This document shows positions 8,701 to 16,606 of a stretch of DNA of 64,000 nt, piece by piece. The stretch's first letter is position 1. Every line of letters begins with the position of its first letter. The notes below the pieces were generated by a model. That model was given only the letters and a program-made list of their open reading frames with translations. It searched no databases and was not told the origin of the DNA. The stretch spans positions 5,683,001-5,747,000 of the forward strand of contig NZ_CP100470.1 in the NCBI RefSeq assembly GCF_030323145.1, given 5' to 3'. The translations under genes and the position numbers were made by a program. Origin of the DNA: Mesorhizobium sp. C432A (GTDB lineage Bacteria > Pseudomonadota > Alphaproteobacteria > Rhizobiales > Rhizobiaceae).

Positions 8701-9495
8701 ATGGCTGAACCGCTCATCCGCATGTCCAACATCAAAAAGTCCTACGGGCGCGTGCAGGCGCTCGAAGACGCCAATTTTCATGTCAACGAAAGGGAGATCG
8801 TCGGCCTGCTCGGCGACAATGGCGCCGGCAAATCGACGCTGATCAAGGTGTTGTCGGGGGCGGTGCCGCTGACCAGCGGCGACATTTTCATCCGCGGCAA
8901 GAAGGTCAATCTGCGCAGCACCAGCGACGCCATCGCGCACGGCATCGAGACGATCTACCAGGATTCGGCACTGGTGACGCAGCTGTCGATCGCGCGCAAC
9001 CTGTTCCTTGGCCGCGAGCCGATCAAACCGCCGCGCTTTTTGAACCGCATGGACCAGGAGGCGATGAACAATGTCGCCCGCGACCTGTTGAAACAGGTCG
9101 GCATCTCCAAGAACATCCCGCCGACGACGCCGATCGGCTCCCTGTCCGGCGGCGAGCGGCAGGCCGTCGCCATCGCGCGCGCCATGCACTTCGACAGCGA
9201 CCTGATCATCCTCGACGAGCCGACCAACAATCTCGGCGTCGCCGAGACGCAAGGCGTGCTGAGCTTCGTGCGCAACGCGCGCGATTCCGGGCATTCCTGC
9301 ATCTTCATCGCCCACAACATCCACCATGTCTTCCAGGTGGTTGACCGCATCGTCGTCATGCGCCGGGGCAAGGTGGTGGCCGACGACATCGACCCGAAGA
9401 AGACCAGCGTGGCCGAGGTCGAACGCATCATCACCGGGATGTCCGACAAGGAGATCCGCGACGCCATCATCGAAGGCGGGCCATCGCACGGCTGA
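8701..9495 (+). CDS. Single-domain sugar ABC transporter ATP-binding protein (FrcA-like)
   Basis: A 264-residue ATPase with one complete nucleotide-binding domain: Walker A GDNGAGKST near residue 38, signature LSGGERQAVAIARA near 149, Walker B LIILDEPTNNLG near 171 and the H-loop His in FIAHNIHH near 203. The length and single domain match FrcA-type importers rather than double-domain RbsA. It directly follows the permease gene. All motifs are intact here, in contrast to the two-domain ATPase at 3817, so this subunit could power transport on its own. Confidence 0.88.
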   Translation: MAEPLIRMSNIKKSYGRVQALEDANFHVNEREIVGLLGDNGAGKSTLIKVLSGAVPLTSGDIFIRGKKVNLRSTSDAIAHGIETIYQDSALVTQLSIARNLFLGREPIKPPRFLNRMDQEAMNNVARDLLKQVGISKNIPPTTPIGSLSGGERQAVAIARAMHFDSDLIILDEPTNNLGVAETQGVLSFVRNARDSGHSCIFIAHNIHHVFQVVDRIVVMRRGKVVADDIDPKKTSVAEVERIITGMSDKEIRDAIIEGGPSHG

Positions 9496-9545
9496 ACCGT
9501 CTTCGCGCCGTCTGGCACGGAAACGCATCCGCTCTAACTCGTTGT

Positions 9546-9619
9546 AGAGCATGACCTTTTGACAAAACGGTTCCCGTTTGTCCTAGAAAACCGGTTCCCA
9601 CTTTTCGGGATCATGCTCT
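9546..9619. repeat. Rhizobiales-type palindromic repeat ending at the LacI start codon
   Basis: The element runs from AGAGCATGA (9546-9554) to TCATGCTCT (9611-9619), with internal GGTTCCC...GGTTCCCACTTTTCGGGATC typical of a repeat I recall as abundant in rhizobial intergenic DNA. Its last base directly precedes the ATG of the LacI-family gene, so the regulator's leader and ribosome-binding region lie inside the repeat. No good Shine-Dalgarno sequence is visible. Confidence 0.55.
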
Positions 9620-10654
9620 ATGACTACAGCCATGAAAGCCACCGTTGCCGACATAGCCAGGAGCTGCGGCCTGTCGACCGCGACCGTCGACCGGGTTCTG
9701 AACAACCGGGCCGGCGCGAGCGCCGCCAACCGCCAACGGGTGATGGAGGCGGCCAAGCAGCTCGGCTATTTGCCGGTGGTCGATCAGGTGACGCTGCCGT
9801 CGCGGCCGGCGCATCTTGAATTCTTCCTGCCGATCGGCGCCAACGGTTTCATGATCGACCTCGCCGGGCACATCGAGGACTATGCGGGGCGCCTGCCGCT
9901 GGTCGCCTCGTGCCGGATCCACAATCTCGGCGGCATCTCGCCGGCAGCGCTGCAGGCGGCGGTTGAAAATCTGTCGCTGAAGGCCAATGGCGTCGGCGTC
10001 ATTGCCGTCGATCATCCGCGAACGCGCAACATATTGCGCGATGTGGTCGAGGCAGGCATCCGCCTTGTCACGCTGGTCTCCGACGTTCCAGCCGCCCCGC
10101 GTTCGGCCTATGTCGGCATCGACAACCGGGTTGCCGGACGCACGGCGGCGCTGTTGATGGGGCGCTTCCTCAATGGCCGCCAGGGTCATCTGGCGATGGT
10201 CGTCGGCTCGCGTTCCTATCGCGGGCACGAGGAGCGAGAAATGGGCTTTCGGTCGGTGCTGACAGAGGAATTCCCCAATCTCACGGTCTCGAGTGCGGTC
10301 GAGATCAATGACGAACCGGAGGGCAGCTACACCGCAACGATGCAGGCGCTGCACAACGAGCCGGAACTGCTCGGCATCTATTGCGTCGGCGCCGGGCGCT
10401 CAGGTGTGGCGAGAGCGCTGCTCGAGGCCAAGCCAAAGAAGAAGCCGGTCTTCATCTGCCACGACCTGACCAAGGAAACGCGCGGCTATCTCGTCGACGA
10501 CCTCGCCGATGTCGTCATCGACCAGAATGCGCGGCTGATCGCGGAGCAATCTGTGATCCGCCTGCTTGGCTCGATCGCATCCGCCGCGCCATACCTGACG
10601 AAGAAGTTCATCGAGCCACGGCTGATCTTCAAGGAAAACGTGCCGGTGCAGTGA
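9620..10654 (+). CDS. LacI-family transcriptional regulator
   Basis: A 344-residue repressor. Residues about 8-30 (TVADIARSCGLSTATVDRVLNNR) are the classic LacI helix-turn-helix and hinge helix, with Val-Leu-Asn-Asn at the minor-groove contact. The rest is a periplasmic-binding-protein-like effector domain (Peripla_BP). An alternative ATG lies four codons downstream (Met-Lys-Ala-Thr-Val). It follows the single-domain ATPase gene by 124 bp and probably controls the upstream sugar importer in response to that sugar, as in other LacI-importer pairs. The start is embedded in a repeat element, which suggests low or regulated translation. Confidence 0.87.
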   Translation: MTTAMKATVADIARSCGLSTATVDRVLNNRAGASAANRQRVMEAAKQLGYLPVVDQVTLPSRPAHLEFFLPIGANGFMIDLAGHIEDYAGRLPLVASCRIHNLGGISPAALQAAVENLSLKANGVGVIAVDHPRTRNILRDVVEAGIRLVTLVSDVPAAPRSAYVGIDNRVAGRTAALLMGRFLNGRQGHLAMVVGSRSYRGHEEREMGFRSVLTEEFPNLTVSSAVEINDEPEGSYTATMQALHNEPELLGIYCVGAGRSGVARALLEAKPKKKPVFICHDLTKETRGYLVDDLADVVIDQNARLIAEQSVIRLLGSIASAAPYLTKKFIEPRLIFKENVPVQ

Positions 10655-10764
10655 AGTCGCGCCGTGGCGGTTTCTCCGATTTGTACGACAAGTCGGGGTA
10701 GATGCCGCAAATCTGCACAGCAGCCATGCAACTTTCATTGTTGCCGAATCATTGGGCAACCCGT

Positions 10765-10890
10765 ACTCATCTGGGTGTCGGCCATCTACTCCTCCCAGAT
10801 GCGATGCCGACGCTGAGCGCGGTGCACCTCCTCCCGCATCTCGTTCGAAATCGAGCCCGCTGCCACCTCCTCCCGGCAGCGGGCTTTTTT
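10765..10890 (+). ncRNA. Probable alpha-r14-family trans-acting small RNA (NfeR1-like)
   Basis: About 125 nt with three copies of the anti-Shine-Dalgarno motif CTCCTCCC, at about 10789-10796, 10828-10835 and 10867-10874, spaced 39 bp apart. The first lies inside a hairpin closed by CATCTGGG and CCCAGATG. The third forms the loop of a perfect 11-bp terminator hairpin followed by six T. Three CCUCCUCCC loops ending in a Rho-independent terminator are the hallmark I recall for the alpha-r14 family, whose Sinorhizobium meliloti member NfeR1 (about 120 nt) affects nodule formation. The 5' end is estimated from hairpin 1. Short ORFs across the locus look accidental. Confidence 0.75.
10854..10890 (+). 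terminator. Rho-independent terminator of the small RNA
   Basis: AGCCCGCTGCC (10854-10864) pairs perfectly with GGCAGCGGGCT (10875-10885) around a ten-base loop containing CTCCTCCC. A run of six T ends at 10890. It terminates the sRNA and could also stop read-through from the LacI gene. Confidence 0.85.
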
Positions 10891-10942
10891 CATTCTCAAA
10901 TGAATCTAAATTAGAGTTGACGGGCAAGTTCGGAGAATAGCC

Positions 10943-10970
10943 AAAAGCCCCGCCGGATGATGGGGACTCC
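10943..10970 (-). terminator. Putative terminator of the TetR gene
   Basis: On the minus strand, downstream of the TetR stop, AGTCCCC and GGGGCTTTT can form a short GC-rich hairpin followed by T residues. The stem has a one-base bulge, so this is a moderate call. Confidence 0.5.
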
Positions 10971-10990
10971 TCAACTCCGAAAGCTGGAAT

Positions 10991-11572
10991 TCAGCGCGCC
11001 CTGAAAGAGCTGATCAGGCCTTCAGCCATGCGCACGAACTGCGTGCTGGGGCCCTGGCAGCCCATGGTCTGCACGCTGACGCGCGCCCCTTCGAACAGCA
11101 GCGACAGCGTATCGGCCAGAAGCTCGGCCTGACCGATGCCCGCATCCCGGCACAGCGCAACGAGGCGATCGCGCTGAGCGCTCTTGAGCTCCTTGATCAC
11201 GCTCCTGGCGGGATGGTCCGGCTCGGTCAATTCGGCGGCGGCATTGGCCATGTCGCAGCCGCGACCGTCAGCCGCCAGGCAAGCAGCGGCCATGCGAATC
11301 CAGGCATGCAACTGGGCGAGCTTGTCGCCGGGATGCTCAGCCTCGAATTGGTCCCACATCGCGGCGCCTTTAGCCGCCGACGCGCGCAGGCACTGGACGA
11401 TCAGTTCGTCCTTCGACTCAAAATGACGGTAGAGCGTCATCTTGTTGGTGCCGGCGGCTTCCGTGATGGCGTCGACGCCGACGCCCTTGATGCCATGCTT
11501 GTGAAACATGTCCTGCGCCGTCTCCAGGATTCGATCCCGGGGACGCACGCGATCCGTAATGCCGTCTGCCAT
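10991..11572 (-). CDS. TetR-family transcriptional regulator
   Basis: A 193-residue regulator. The N-terminal TetR DNA-binding domain covers about residues 10-60 (ILETAQDMFHKHGIKGVG, AITEAAGTNKMTLYRHF, SKDELI). The C-terminal helical region is the ligand-binding and dimerisation part, with two Cys residues near the centre. It is divergent from the RND pump operon, with two identical-architecture palindromes (GTTAC-N6-GTAAC) in between that overlap predicted promoters for both directions. It is therefore probably an autoregulated repressor of the pump, induced by a pump substrate. The inducer is unknown. Confidence 0.88.
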   Translation of the reverse strand: MADGITDRVRPRDRILETAQDMFHKHGIKGVGVDAITEAAGTNKMTLYRHFESKDELIVQCLRASAAKGAAMWDQFEAEHPGDKLAQLHAWIRMAAACLAADGRGCDMANAAAELTEPDHPARSVIKELKSAQRDRLVALCRDAGIGQAELLADTLSLLFEGARVSVQTMGCQGPSTQFVRMAEGLISSFRAR

Positions 11573-11610
11573 CGCAGTCTCCTTGTCTCCCTAAAAATTC
11601 GGTTCACCTC

Positions 11611-11639
11611 TTGACTAGGGTGTTACCGGTCTGTAACTA
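11611..11639 (+). promoter_or_regulatory. Predicted sigma-70 promoter of the RND efflux operon
   Basis: TTGACT (11611-11616), a 17-bp spacer and TAACTA (11634-11639). The first TetR-type palindrome overlaps the spacer and the -10 box. On the other strand a TTGACG at 11683-11678, 17 bp before TACCAG, could serve tetR. Confidence 0.55.
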
Positions 11640-11662
11640 TCCGAATGTTACTTACTGGTAAC
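11622..11662. promoter_or_regulatory. Tandem TetR-type operators, GTTAC-N6-GTAAC twice
   Basis: Two perfect-armed palindromes of identical design: GTTAC-CGGTCT-GTAAC at 11622-11637 and GTTAC-TTACTG-GTAAC at 11647-11662. Their centres are 25 bp apart, about two and a half helical turns. The position between divergent tetR and the pump operon makes them likely binding sites of the TetR protein. Confidence 0.7.
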
Positions 11663-11814
11663 ACCTATGTAGCCTTCCGTCAATAACAAGGCCGTGAACT
11701 GGTCCTGCCAGATCACAAAGGGTGAAAATTGCAGGTCATGCGGCTCCGGCCGGTGAAGAGATGAAAACCGGTTCGCGATCATCCGATGCGGGCCGCTGGA
11801 ATGGAGACGCTCCA

Positions 11815-12075
11815 ATGTCGCAGCGCAAGGATTTGACCATCGATGAAGCCATCCGGGATCCGATGATCCGGCTGGTGATGAAAGCGGACCGCGTCAACCC
11901 GCGCGCCTTCGAAGCGATGCTGAGGACCGTTGCCGATGAGCAGGGCCTCAGCGGCGCGGCGCCGTCTTCGTATTTTTTGCAGGACCCGGGTTCGGTGCGC
12001 GGCCGGCGGCTGTCCCGGTCTGCCCATTCTTTTAAAGAGGCCGGTTCTTCTAAAGAGGTTTGCGTGTCGTGGTAA
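11815..12075 (+). CDS. Small conserved-looking hypothetical protein upstream of the RND pump
   Basis: An 86-residue ORF starting at the ATG at 11815, with codon use like its neighbours. Residues about 5-42 (DLTIDEAIRDPMIRLVMKAD, then RVNPRAFEAMLRTV) look like a genuine short helical domain; I have an impression of similar short proteins in other Mesorhizobium genomes. The last 30 residues are low-complexity and coincide with a tandem 18-bp-period repeat, so the true end may be decayed. The stop overlaps the pump start by about 16 bp, so translation may be coupled. Function unknown. Confidence 0.5.
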   Translation: MSQRKDLTIDEAIRDPMIRLVMKADRVNPRAFEAMLRTVADEQGLSGAAPSSYFLQDPGSVRGRRLSRSAHSFKEAGSSKEVCVSW

Positions 12076-15000
12076 ATTATTTCATCCATCGTCCGATCTT
12101 CGCCTCGGCCATCGCCATCATCATGGTGCTCGCCGGGACGATTTGTTATTTCCTTTTGCCGGTTTCGCAGTTTCCCGACATCACGCCGCCGCAGGTCGTG
12201 GTCAGCGCGCATTATCCGGGCGCCAGCGCGCAAGTGGTCGCCGATACGGTGACGACGCCGCTGGAACAGCAGATCAACGGCGTCGAAGGCATGACTTACA
12301 TGTCGTCGTCGAGCTCCAATGACGGCTCCTCGACCATCACCATCACCTTCGATGTCGGCTATTCCTTGAGCACCGCTGCCGTCGACGTTCAGAACCGCGT
12401 CTCGCAAGCGGCCTCCTCGCTGCCGGCGATCGTCAACCAGGGCGGCGTGACGATCAAGAAGCAGAACCCGAATTTCGTCCTCATCGTCAACCTGACCTCG
12501 CCCGACAGTTCGGTCGATCCGGTGGCGCTGAGCAACCTCGCCTATCTGCAGGTCGTCGATCCGCTGAAGCGGCTGCCTGGCGTCGGCGACGTCCAGATAT
12601 TCGGCGAGCGCCGCTACTCGATGCGCGTCTGGCTCGACCCGGACAAGCTCGCCAATCTTGGCATCACCGCGGTCGACGTCCAGAATGCCATCTCGGAACA
12701 GAACGTCCAGGTGGCGGCCGGCAAGATCGGCCAGTCGCCGGCGCCCGCCGGCACCGCCTTCGAGATGCAGGTCAACGCCGTCGGCCGCCTGAGCGACCCC
12801 AAGGAGTTCGGCGACATCGTCGTGCGCGCCAACACCGGCACCGGCTCGCTGGTGCGGCTGCGCGACGTCGCCCGCATCGAGCTCGGCGCGCTGCAATATT
12901 CGTCGTCGGCCTTCTTTGGCAAGGACCCCACGGTGGTGCTGGCCGTCTACCAGATGCCCGGTTCCAACGCGCTCGATCTGCAGCAGCACGTCAAGGACAA
13001 GATGCAGGAACTGTCGGCCCGTTTCCCCAAGGGCGTCTCCTACGCCATGCACTACGACACCACGCGCTTCGTGTCGGCATCGATGCATGACGTGCTGATC
13101 ACGCTTGGCGAAGCGCTGGTGCTGGTCGTGGCCGTGGTGTTCATCTTCCTGCAGAGCTGGCGCACGACGATCATCCCGACCATCGCCATTCCGGTGTCGC
13201 TGGTGGCGACGATGGTCGTCATGGAAATGATGGGCTTCTCGCTCAACATGCTCTCCCTGCTCGGCATGGTGCTGGCCATCGGCCTCGTCGTCGACGACGC
13301 CATCGTGGTGGTCGAAAATGTCGAGCGACAATTGGAGGCGGGCCTCAAACCGCTGGCGGCGACCAAGGCCGCGATGGCCGAGGTCACCGGACCGATCATC
13401 GCCACCACCGCGGTGCTGATGGCCGTCTTCGTGCCCGTTGCCTTCATTCCTGGCGTCTCCGGCAAGCTCTACAATCAGTTCGCGCTGACGGTGGCGATTT
13501 CGGTCGGCATATCCGCCTTCAACTCGCTGACGCTCAGCCCGGCGCTGAGTGCCGCCTTCCTGCGCCATCGCGGGGAGACGCAGTTCGCCCCGTTCCGCTG
13601 GTTCAACACGGGTTTCGACAGGCTGTCGCATGCCTATGCCCATGGCGTACGCATCCTCATCCGGCTGCGCTGGATCATGCTCGGTCTGTTCGCGGCCGGC
13701 CTGGTCGCCACCTACTTCGTCTGGCAAAAGCTGCCCTCGACCTTCCTTCCGGTCGAGGACCAGGGTTACTTCTTCGTCGTCATCCAGCTGCCTGACGGCG
13801 CCTCGCTGGAACGCACTGACGCCGTGGCCCAGAAGGCGCGCGACATCCTCCAAGCTACGCCCGGCGTCGAGATTGTCGGCTCGATCAGCGGCCTGAACTT
13901 CCTGACCAGTGCCGCGCAGTCGAACTCGGCTGTCGAGTTCGCCATCCTGAAGCCGTGGGAAGAGCGCGGCCCCGACCAGAGCGCGTCGAAGCTCGTCGCC
14001 GACGTGCGCGGGAAGCTGATGCAGATTCCGGAAGCCTTCGCGCTGTCCTTCGATCCGCCTTCGATCCCGGGTATCGGCACCACGGGCGGCTTCGAATTCG
14101 TCGTCGAGGATCTCACCGGGCGCGGCAGTTCAGCCCTCAACGACGCGACGCAAGCCGTGATCGCCGAGGCGCGCAAGCAGCCGGAAATCAACCCGCAGCA
14201 GCTGTTCTCGCCGTTCTCGACCTCGACGCCGCAGTTCAACTACGACCTCGACCGCAGCAAGGCCAAACTGCTCGGCCTCAACCTGCCCGACGTCTTCAAC
14301 ACGCTGCAGATCTATCTCGGCTCGCTCTACGTCAACGACTTCAACCTGTTCGGCCGCACCTTCCGGGTGACCATCCAGGCCGACAAGGATGCACGTGCCG
14401 ACGCAGGCGACCTTTCGCGGCTCTATGTGCGCAACGCCTCCGGCGGCATGGTGCCGCTGAGCACACTGGGCAAACTGGTGCCGTTCGTCGGCCCGGAAAC
14501 CGTGCCGCACTACAACAACAACGCCTCGGCCACGATCAATGGCGGCGCAGCCCCCGGCTTCTCGTCGGGCCAGGCGGTTGCCGCGATGGAACGGGCCGCC
14601 ACCACCGCTTTGCCCAGGGATTTCGGTTTCGAATGGACCGGCATCACCTTCCAGGAGCTCAAGGCAGGATCGATCGCGTCGGTCGTCTTCGGCCTCGCCA
14701 TCGTCTTCGTCTTCCTGATCCTGGCGATGCAGTATGAGAGCTGGGCGATGCCGTTCATGGTGCTGCTGGCGGTGCCACTGGCCCTGTTCGGCGCCTTCGC
14801 AGCCCTGTTCCTGCGCGGCATGCAGATCGACGTCTATTCGCAGATCGGCTTCGTCATGCTGATCGGCCTCGCCGCCAAGAACGCGATCCTGATCGTCGAG
14901 TTTGCAAGGCGGCGGCGCGAGGAGGGACTGAGCATTGTCGACGCGGCGATGGAAGCTGCGCGGCTGAGGCTGCGGCCGATCCTGATGACGGCCTTCGCCT

Positions 15001-15257
15001 TCATCCTCGGCGTGCTGCCGCTGATGTTTGCGACGGGTGCGGGTGCGGCAAGCCGGCAGTCGATCGGCACCACCGTGTTTGGCGGCATGGTCGCGGCGAC
15101 CATCCTGTCGCTGGTGTTCGTGCCGGTCTTCTACGCGGTCATCGAACAGCTGCGCGAAGGCCGCGTGCGCAGCGAACCGAACGCTGCTCATGACCAGGAC
15201 AATAATGAACCGACTGCCGAACCAGCGCCGATGCGCCTGGCCGAAGCAGCCGAATAG
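12060..15257 (+). CDS. RND multidrug efflux pump, inner-membrane subunit (HAE1 family, AcrB/MexF-like)
   Basis: A 1065-residue proton-driven exporter of normal HAE1 length. The N-terminus (NYFIHRPIFASAIAIIM) is the usual first helix, and the proton-relay helix TM4 carries GLVVDDAIVVVENV with the paired Asp. A matching second-half segment, IGLAAKNAILIVEFA, is near residue 940. Two large periplasmic loops follow TM1 and TM7. The start is TTG at 12060 or, more likely by ribosome-binding-site spacing (AAAGAGG at 12052-12058), GTG at 12069. The periplasmic adaptor gene follows only 14 bp downstream, an inverted order compared with acrAB. Control is probably by the divergent TetR protein. Substrates are unknown. 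Confidence 0.93.
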   Translation: MRVVVNYFIHRPIFASAIAIIMVLAGTICYFLLPVSQFPDITPPQVVVSAHYPGASAQVVADTVTTPLEQQINGVEGMTYMSSSSSNDGSSTITITFDVGYSLSTAAVDVQNRVSQAASSLPAIVNQGGVTIKKQNPNFVLIVNLTSPDSSVDPVALSNLAYLQVVDPLKRLPGVGDVQIFGERRYSMRVWLDPDKLANLGITAVDVQNAISEQNVQVAAGKIGQSPAPAGTAFEMQVNAVGRLSDPKEFGDIVVRANTGTGSLVRLRDVARIELGALQYSSSAFFGKDPTVVLAVYQMPGSNALDLQQHVKDKMQELSARFPKGVSYAMHYDTTRFVSASMHDVLITLGEALVLVVAVVFIFLQSWRTTIIPTIAIPVSLVATMVVMEMMGFSLNMLSLLGMVLAIGLVVDDAIVVVENVERQLEAGLKPLAATKAAMAEVTGPIIATTAVLMAVFVPVAFIPGVSGKLYNQFALTVAISVGISAFNSLTLSPALSAAFLRHRGETQFAPFRWFNTGFDRLSHAYAHGVRILIRLRWIMLGLFAAGLVATYFVWQKLPSTFLPVEDQGYFFVVIQLPDGASLERTDAVAQKARDILQATPGVEIVGSISGLNFLTSAAQSNSAVEFAILKPWEERGPDQSASKLVADVRGKLMQIPEAFALSFDPPSIPGIGTTGGFEFVVEDLTGRGSSALNDATQAVIAEARKQPEINPQQLFSPFSTSTPQFNYDLDRSKAKLLGLNLPDVFNTLQIYLGSLYVNDFNLFGRTFRVTIQADKDARADAGDLSRLYVRNASGGMVPLSTLGKLVPFVGPETVPHYNNNASATINGGAAPGFSSGQAVAAMERAATTALPRDFGFEWTGITFQELKAGSIASVVFGLAIVFVFLILAMQYESWAMPFMVLLAVPLALFGAFAALFLRGMQIDVYSQIGFVMLIGLAAKNAILIVEFARRRREEGLSIVDAAMEAARLRLRPILMTAFAFILGVLPLMFATGAGAASRQSIGTTVFGGMVAATILSLVFVPVFYAVIEQLREGRVRSEPNAAHDQDNNEPTAEPAPMRLAEAAE

Positions 15258-15271
15258 AATTGGAGACCAAA

Positions 15272-16426
15272 ATGCGTAAATGGAAAATAGCTTTGGGAAC
15301 GGCCGTCGCCCTGGGAGCGATCTCGGTGGCAAGCGTCCACTTCCTCGACATGGGCAATCTCAGCCTCAATGCCGGCACGGCGGCAGCGACGGCAGCACCT
15401 GCGGCATTCGTCATGCCGGTGCCGGTGACGAGCGTGGTCAAGAAGACGATCCCGATCTACCTTGACTACGCCGCCCGCATCGAGGCGATCCGCAGCGTCA
15501 CCTTGCAGGCCCGCGTGCCCGGCTATCTGCAGGAGCAGACGGCTAAGGACGGCGCGGATGTGCGCCAGGGTGATCTGCTCTACAAGATCTCGCCTGACGA
15601 CTTCAAGGCGGCTCTCGACCAGGCCAAGGCCGAAGTGCAGCGCGACCAGGCGAGCCTCGACTATGCGCGCTCCAATCTCGGCCGCGGCTCCGAACTCGCC
15701 AAGAGCGGCTATCTGGCCAAGGATGGGTTCGACCAGCGTACGAGCACCTTGCGCCAGGCCGAAGCGTCGCTTGCCGTCAACCAGGCGGCGGTGCGCACGG
15801 CCGAGCTCAATTTGAGCTACGCCGAAATCCACGCTCCGTTTGCCGGCCGCGTCGGCCGCAACCAGGCTTCGGTCGGCACGCTGGTCAGCGTCGCCGGCAC
15901 GGTGCTGAACACGCTGGTGCAGCTCGACCCGATCTACGTCACCTTCAATCCGAGCGAGACGGACCTGGCCGAAATCGAACAGGCCCGCGCCGCCGGCCCG
16001 ATCGAGGTCGAGGTGCTGCTCCCCGGCGAGACCGAAGCCAGCCAGAAGGGCGAACTCACCTTCATCGACAACACGGTCGACCACTCGACCGGCACGATTA
16101 CGGCGCGCGCCACCATCGGCAATGCGAAGTTCTCGCTGCTGCCGGGCCAGTATGTCCGCGTGCGGCTGCACATCAAGCAGCTGCCCGACGCGCTGATGGT
16201 GCCGCAGGTGGCGCTGGGTTCGAGCCAGCTCGGCAAATATGTCTATGTCGTCGGCAAGGGCAACACGGTCGACCAGCGCATCGTCTCGCTTGGCGCGACC
16301 AGCGGCGACCTTGTGGCGGTCCTCAGCGGCGTTGCCGAAGGCGACCAGGTGATAACGGGCAATCTGCAGAAGATCGGACCAGGAATGCCGATCTCGCCGT
16401 TGCCCCAGGAGAAACCGGCCAGCTGA
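15272..16426 (+). CDS. RND efflux periplasmic adaptor subunit (membrane fusion protein)
   Basis: About 384 residues. An N-terminal signal anchor (residues 3-25) lacks a lipobox Cys, so the protein is probably membrane-anchored by its helix rather than lipidated. A lipoyl half-motif follows (VTLQARVPGYLQEQ near 80), then a helical hairpin (about 110-180), the second lipoyl half (IHAPFAGRVGRNQASVG near 190), a beta-barrel and a C-terminal RND_mfp domain. The ATG at 15272 is chosen because a GGAG ribosome-binding site sits 6 bp before it; an in-frame TTG at 15260 is poor. It links the inner-membrane pump to a TolC-type channel encoded elsewhere. Confidence 0.9.
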   Translation: MRKWKIALGTAVALGAISVASVHFLDMGNLSLNAGTAAATAAPAAFVMPVPVTSVVKKTIPIYLDYAARIEAIRSVTLQARVPGYLQEQTAKDGADVRQGDLLYKISPDDFKAALDQAKAEVQRDQASLDYARSNLGRGSELAKSGYLAKDGFDQRTSTLRQAEASLAVNQAAVRTAELNLSYAEIHAPFAGRVGRNQASVGTLVSVAGTVLNTLVQLDPIYVTFNPSETDLAEIEQARAAGPIEVEVLLPGETEASQKGELTFIDNTVDHSTGTITARATIGNAKFSLLPGQYVRVRLHIKQLPDALMVPQVALGSSQLGKYVYVVGKGNTVDQRIVSLGATSGDLVAVLSGVAEGDQVITGNLQKIGPGMPISPLPQEKPAS

Positions 16427-16450
16427 TAACCCCCATCAGCCCCGGTCCTG

Positions 16451-16489
16451 CGGCGCCTTCGGCTTCCACGCCGAGGGCGCCGTTTTTTT
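16451..16489 (+). terminator. Rho-independent terminator of the efflux operon
   Basis: CGGCGCC (16451-16457) pairs with GGCGCCG (about 16476-16482), with an inner TTCGGC/GCCGA extension, followed by seven T. It lies 25 bp after the adaptor stop codon. Confidence 0.85.
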
Positions 16490-16556
16490 ATGGAGCGCCG
16501 CACGCCGTTTTTGGAGTAACCGCAAGGCACAAGAATCCGGAACAGACATATTGTAG

Positions 16557-16570
16557 GATTGTCGACAATC
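16557..16570. promoter_or_regulatory. GntR/FCD-type operator palindrome GATTGTCGACAATC
   Basis: Perfect 14-bp palindrome 36 bp upstream of the GntR-family start. Its core TTGTCGACAA matches the TNGT-N3-ACNA pattern expected for FadR-subfamily (FCD) regulators, so it is probably the autoregulatory site. Confidence 0.7.
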
Positions 16571-16606
16571 TGCTTGTCTGTTTCCGGCTCTCACTGGAGT
16601 GACGGA

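Noticed and set aside
11736..13853. 705-codon open frame on the minus strand across the RND pump gene
   Set aside because: It is antisense to a clearly homologous 1065-residue pump, and its predicted protein is rich in Arg, Gly, Asp and His, typical of high-G+C shadow frames.
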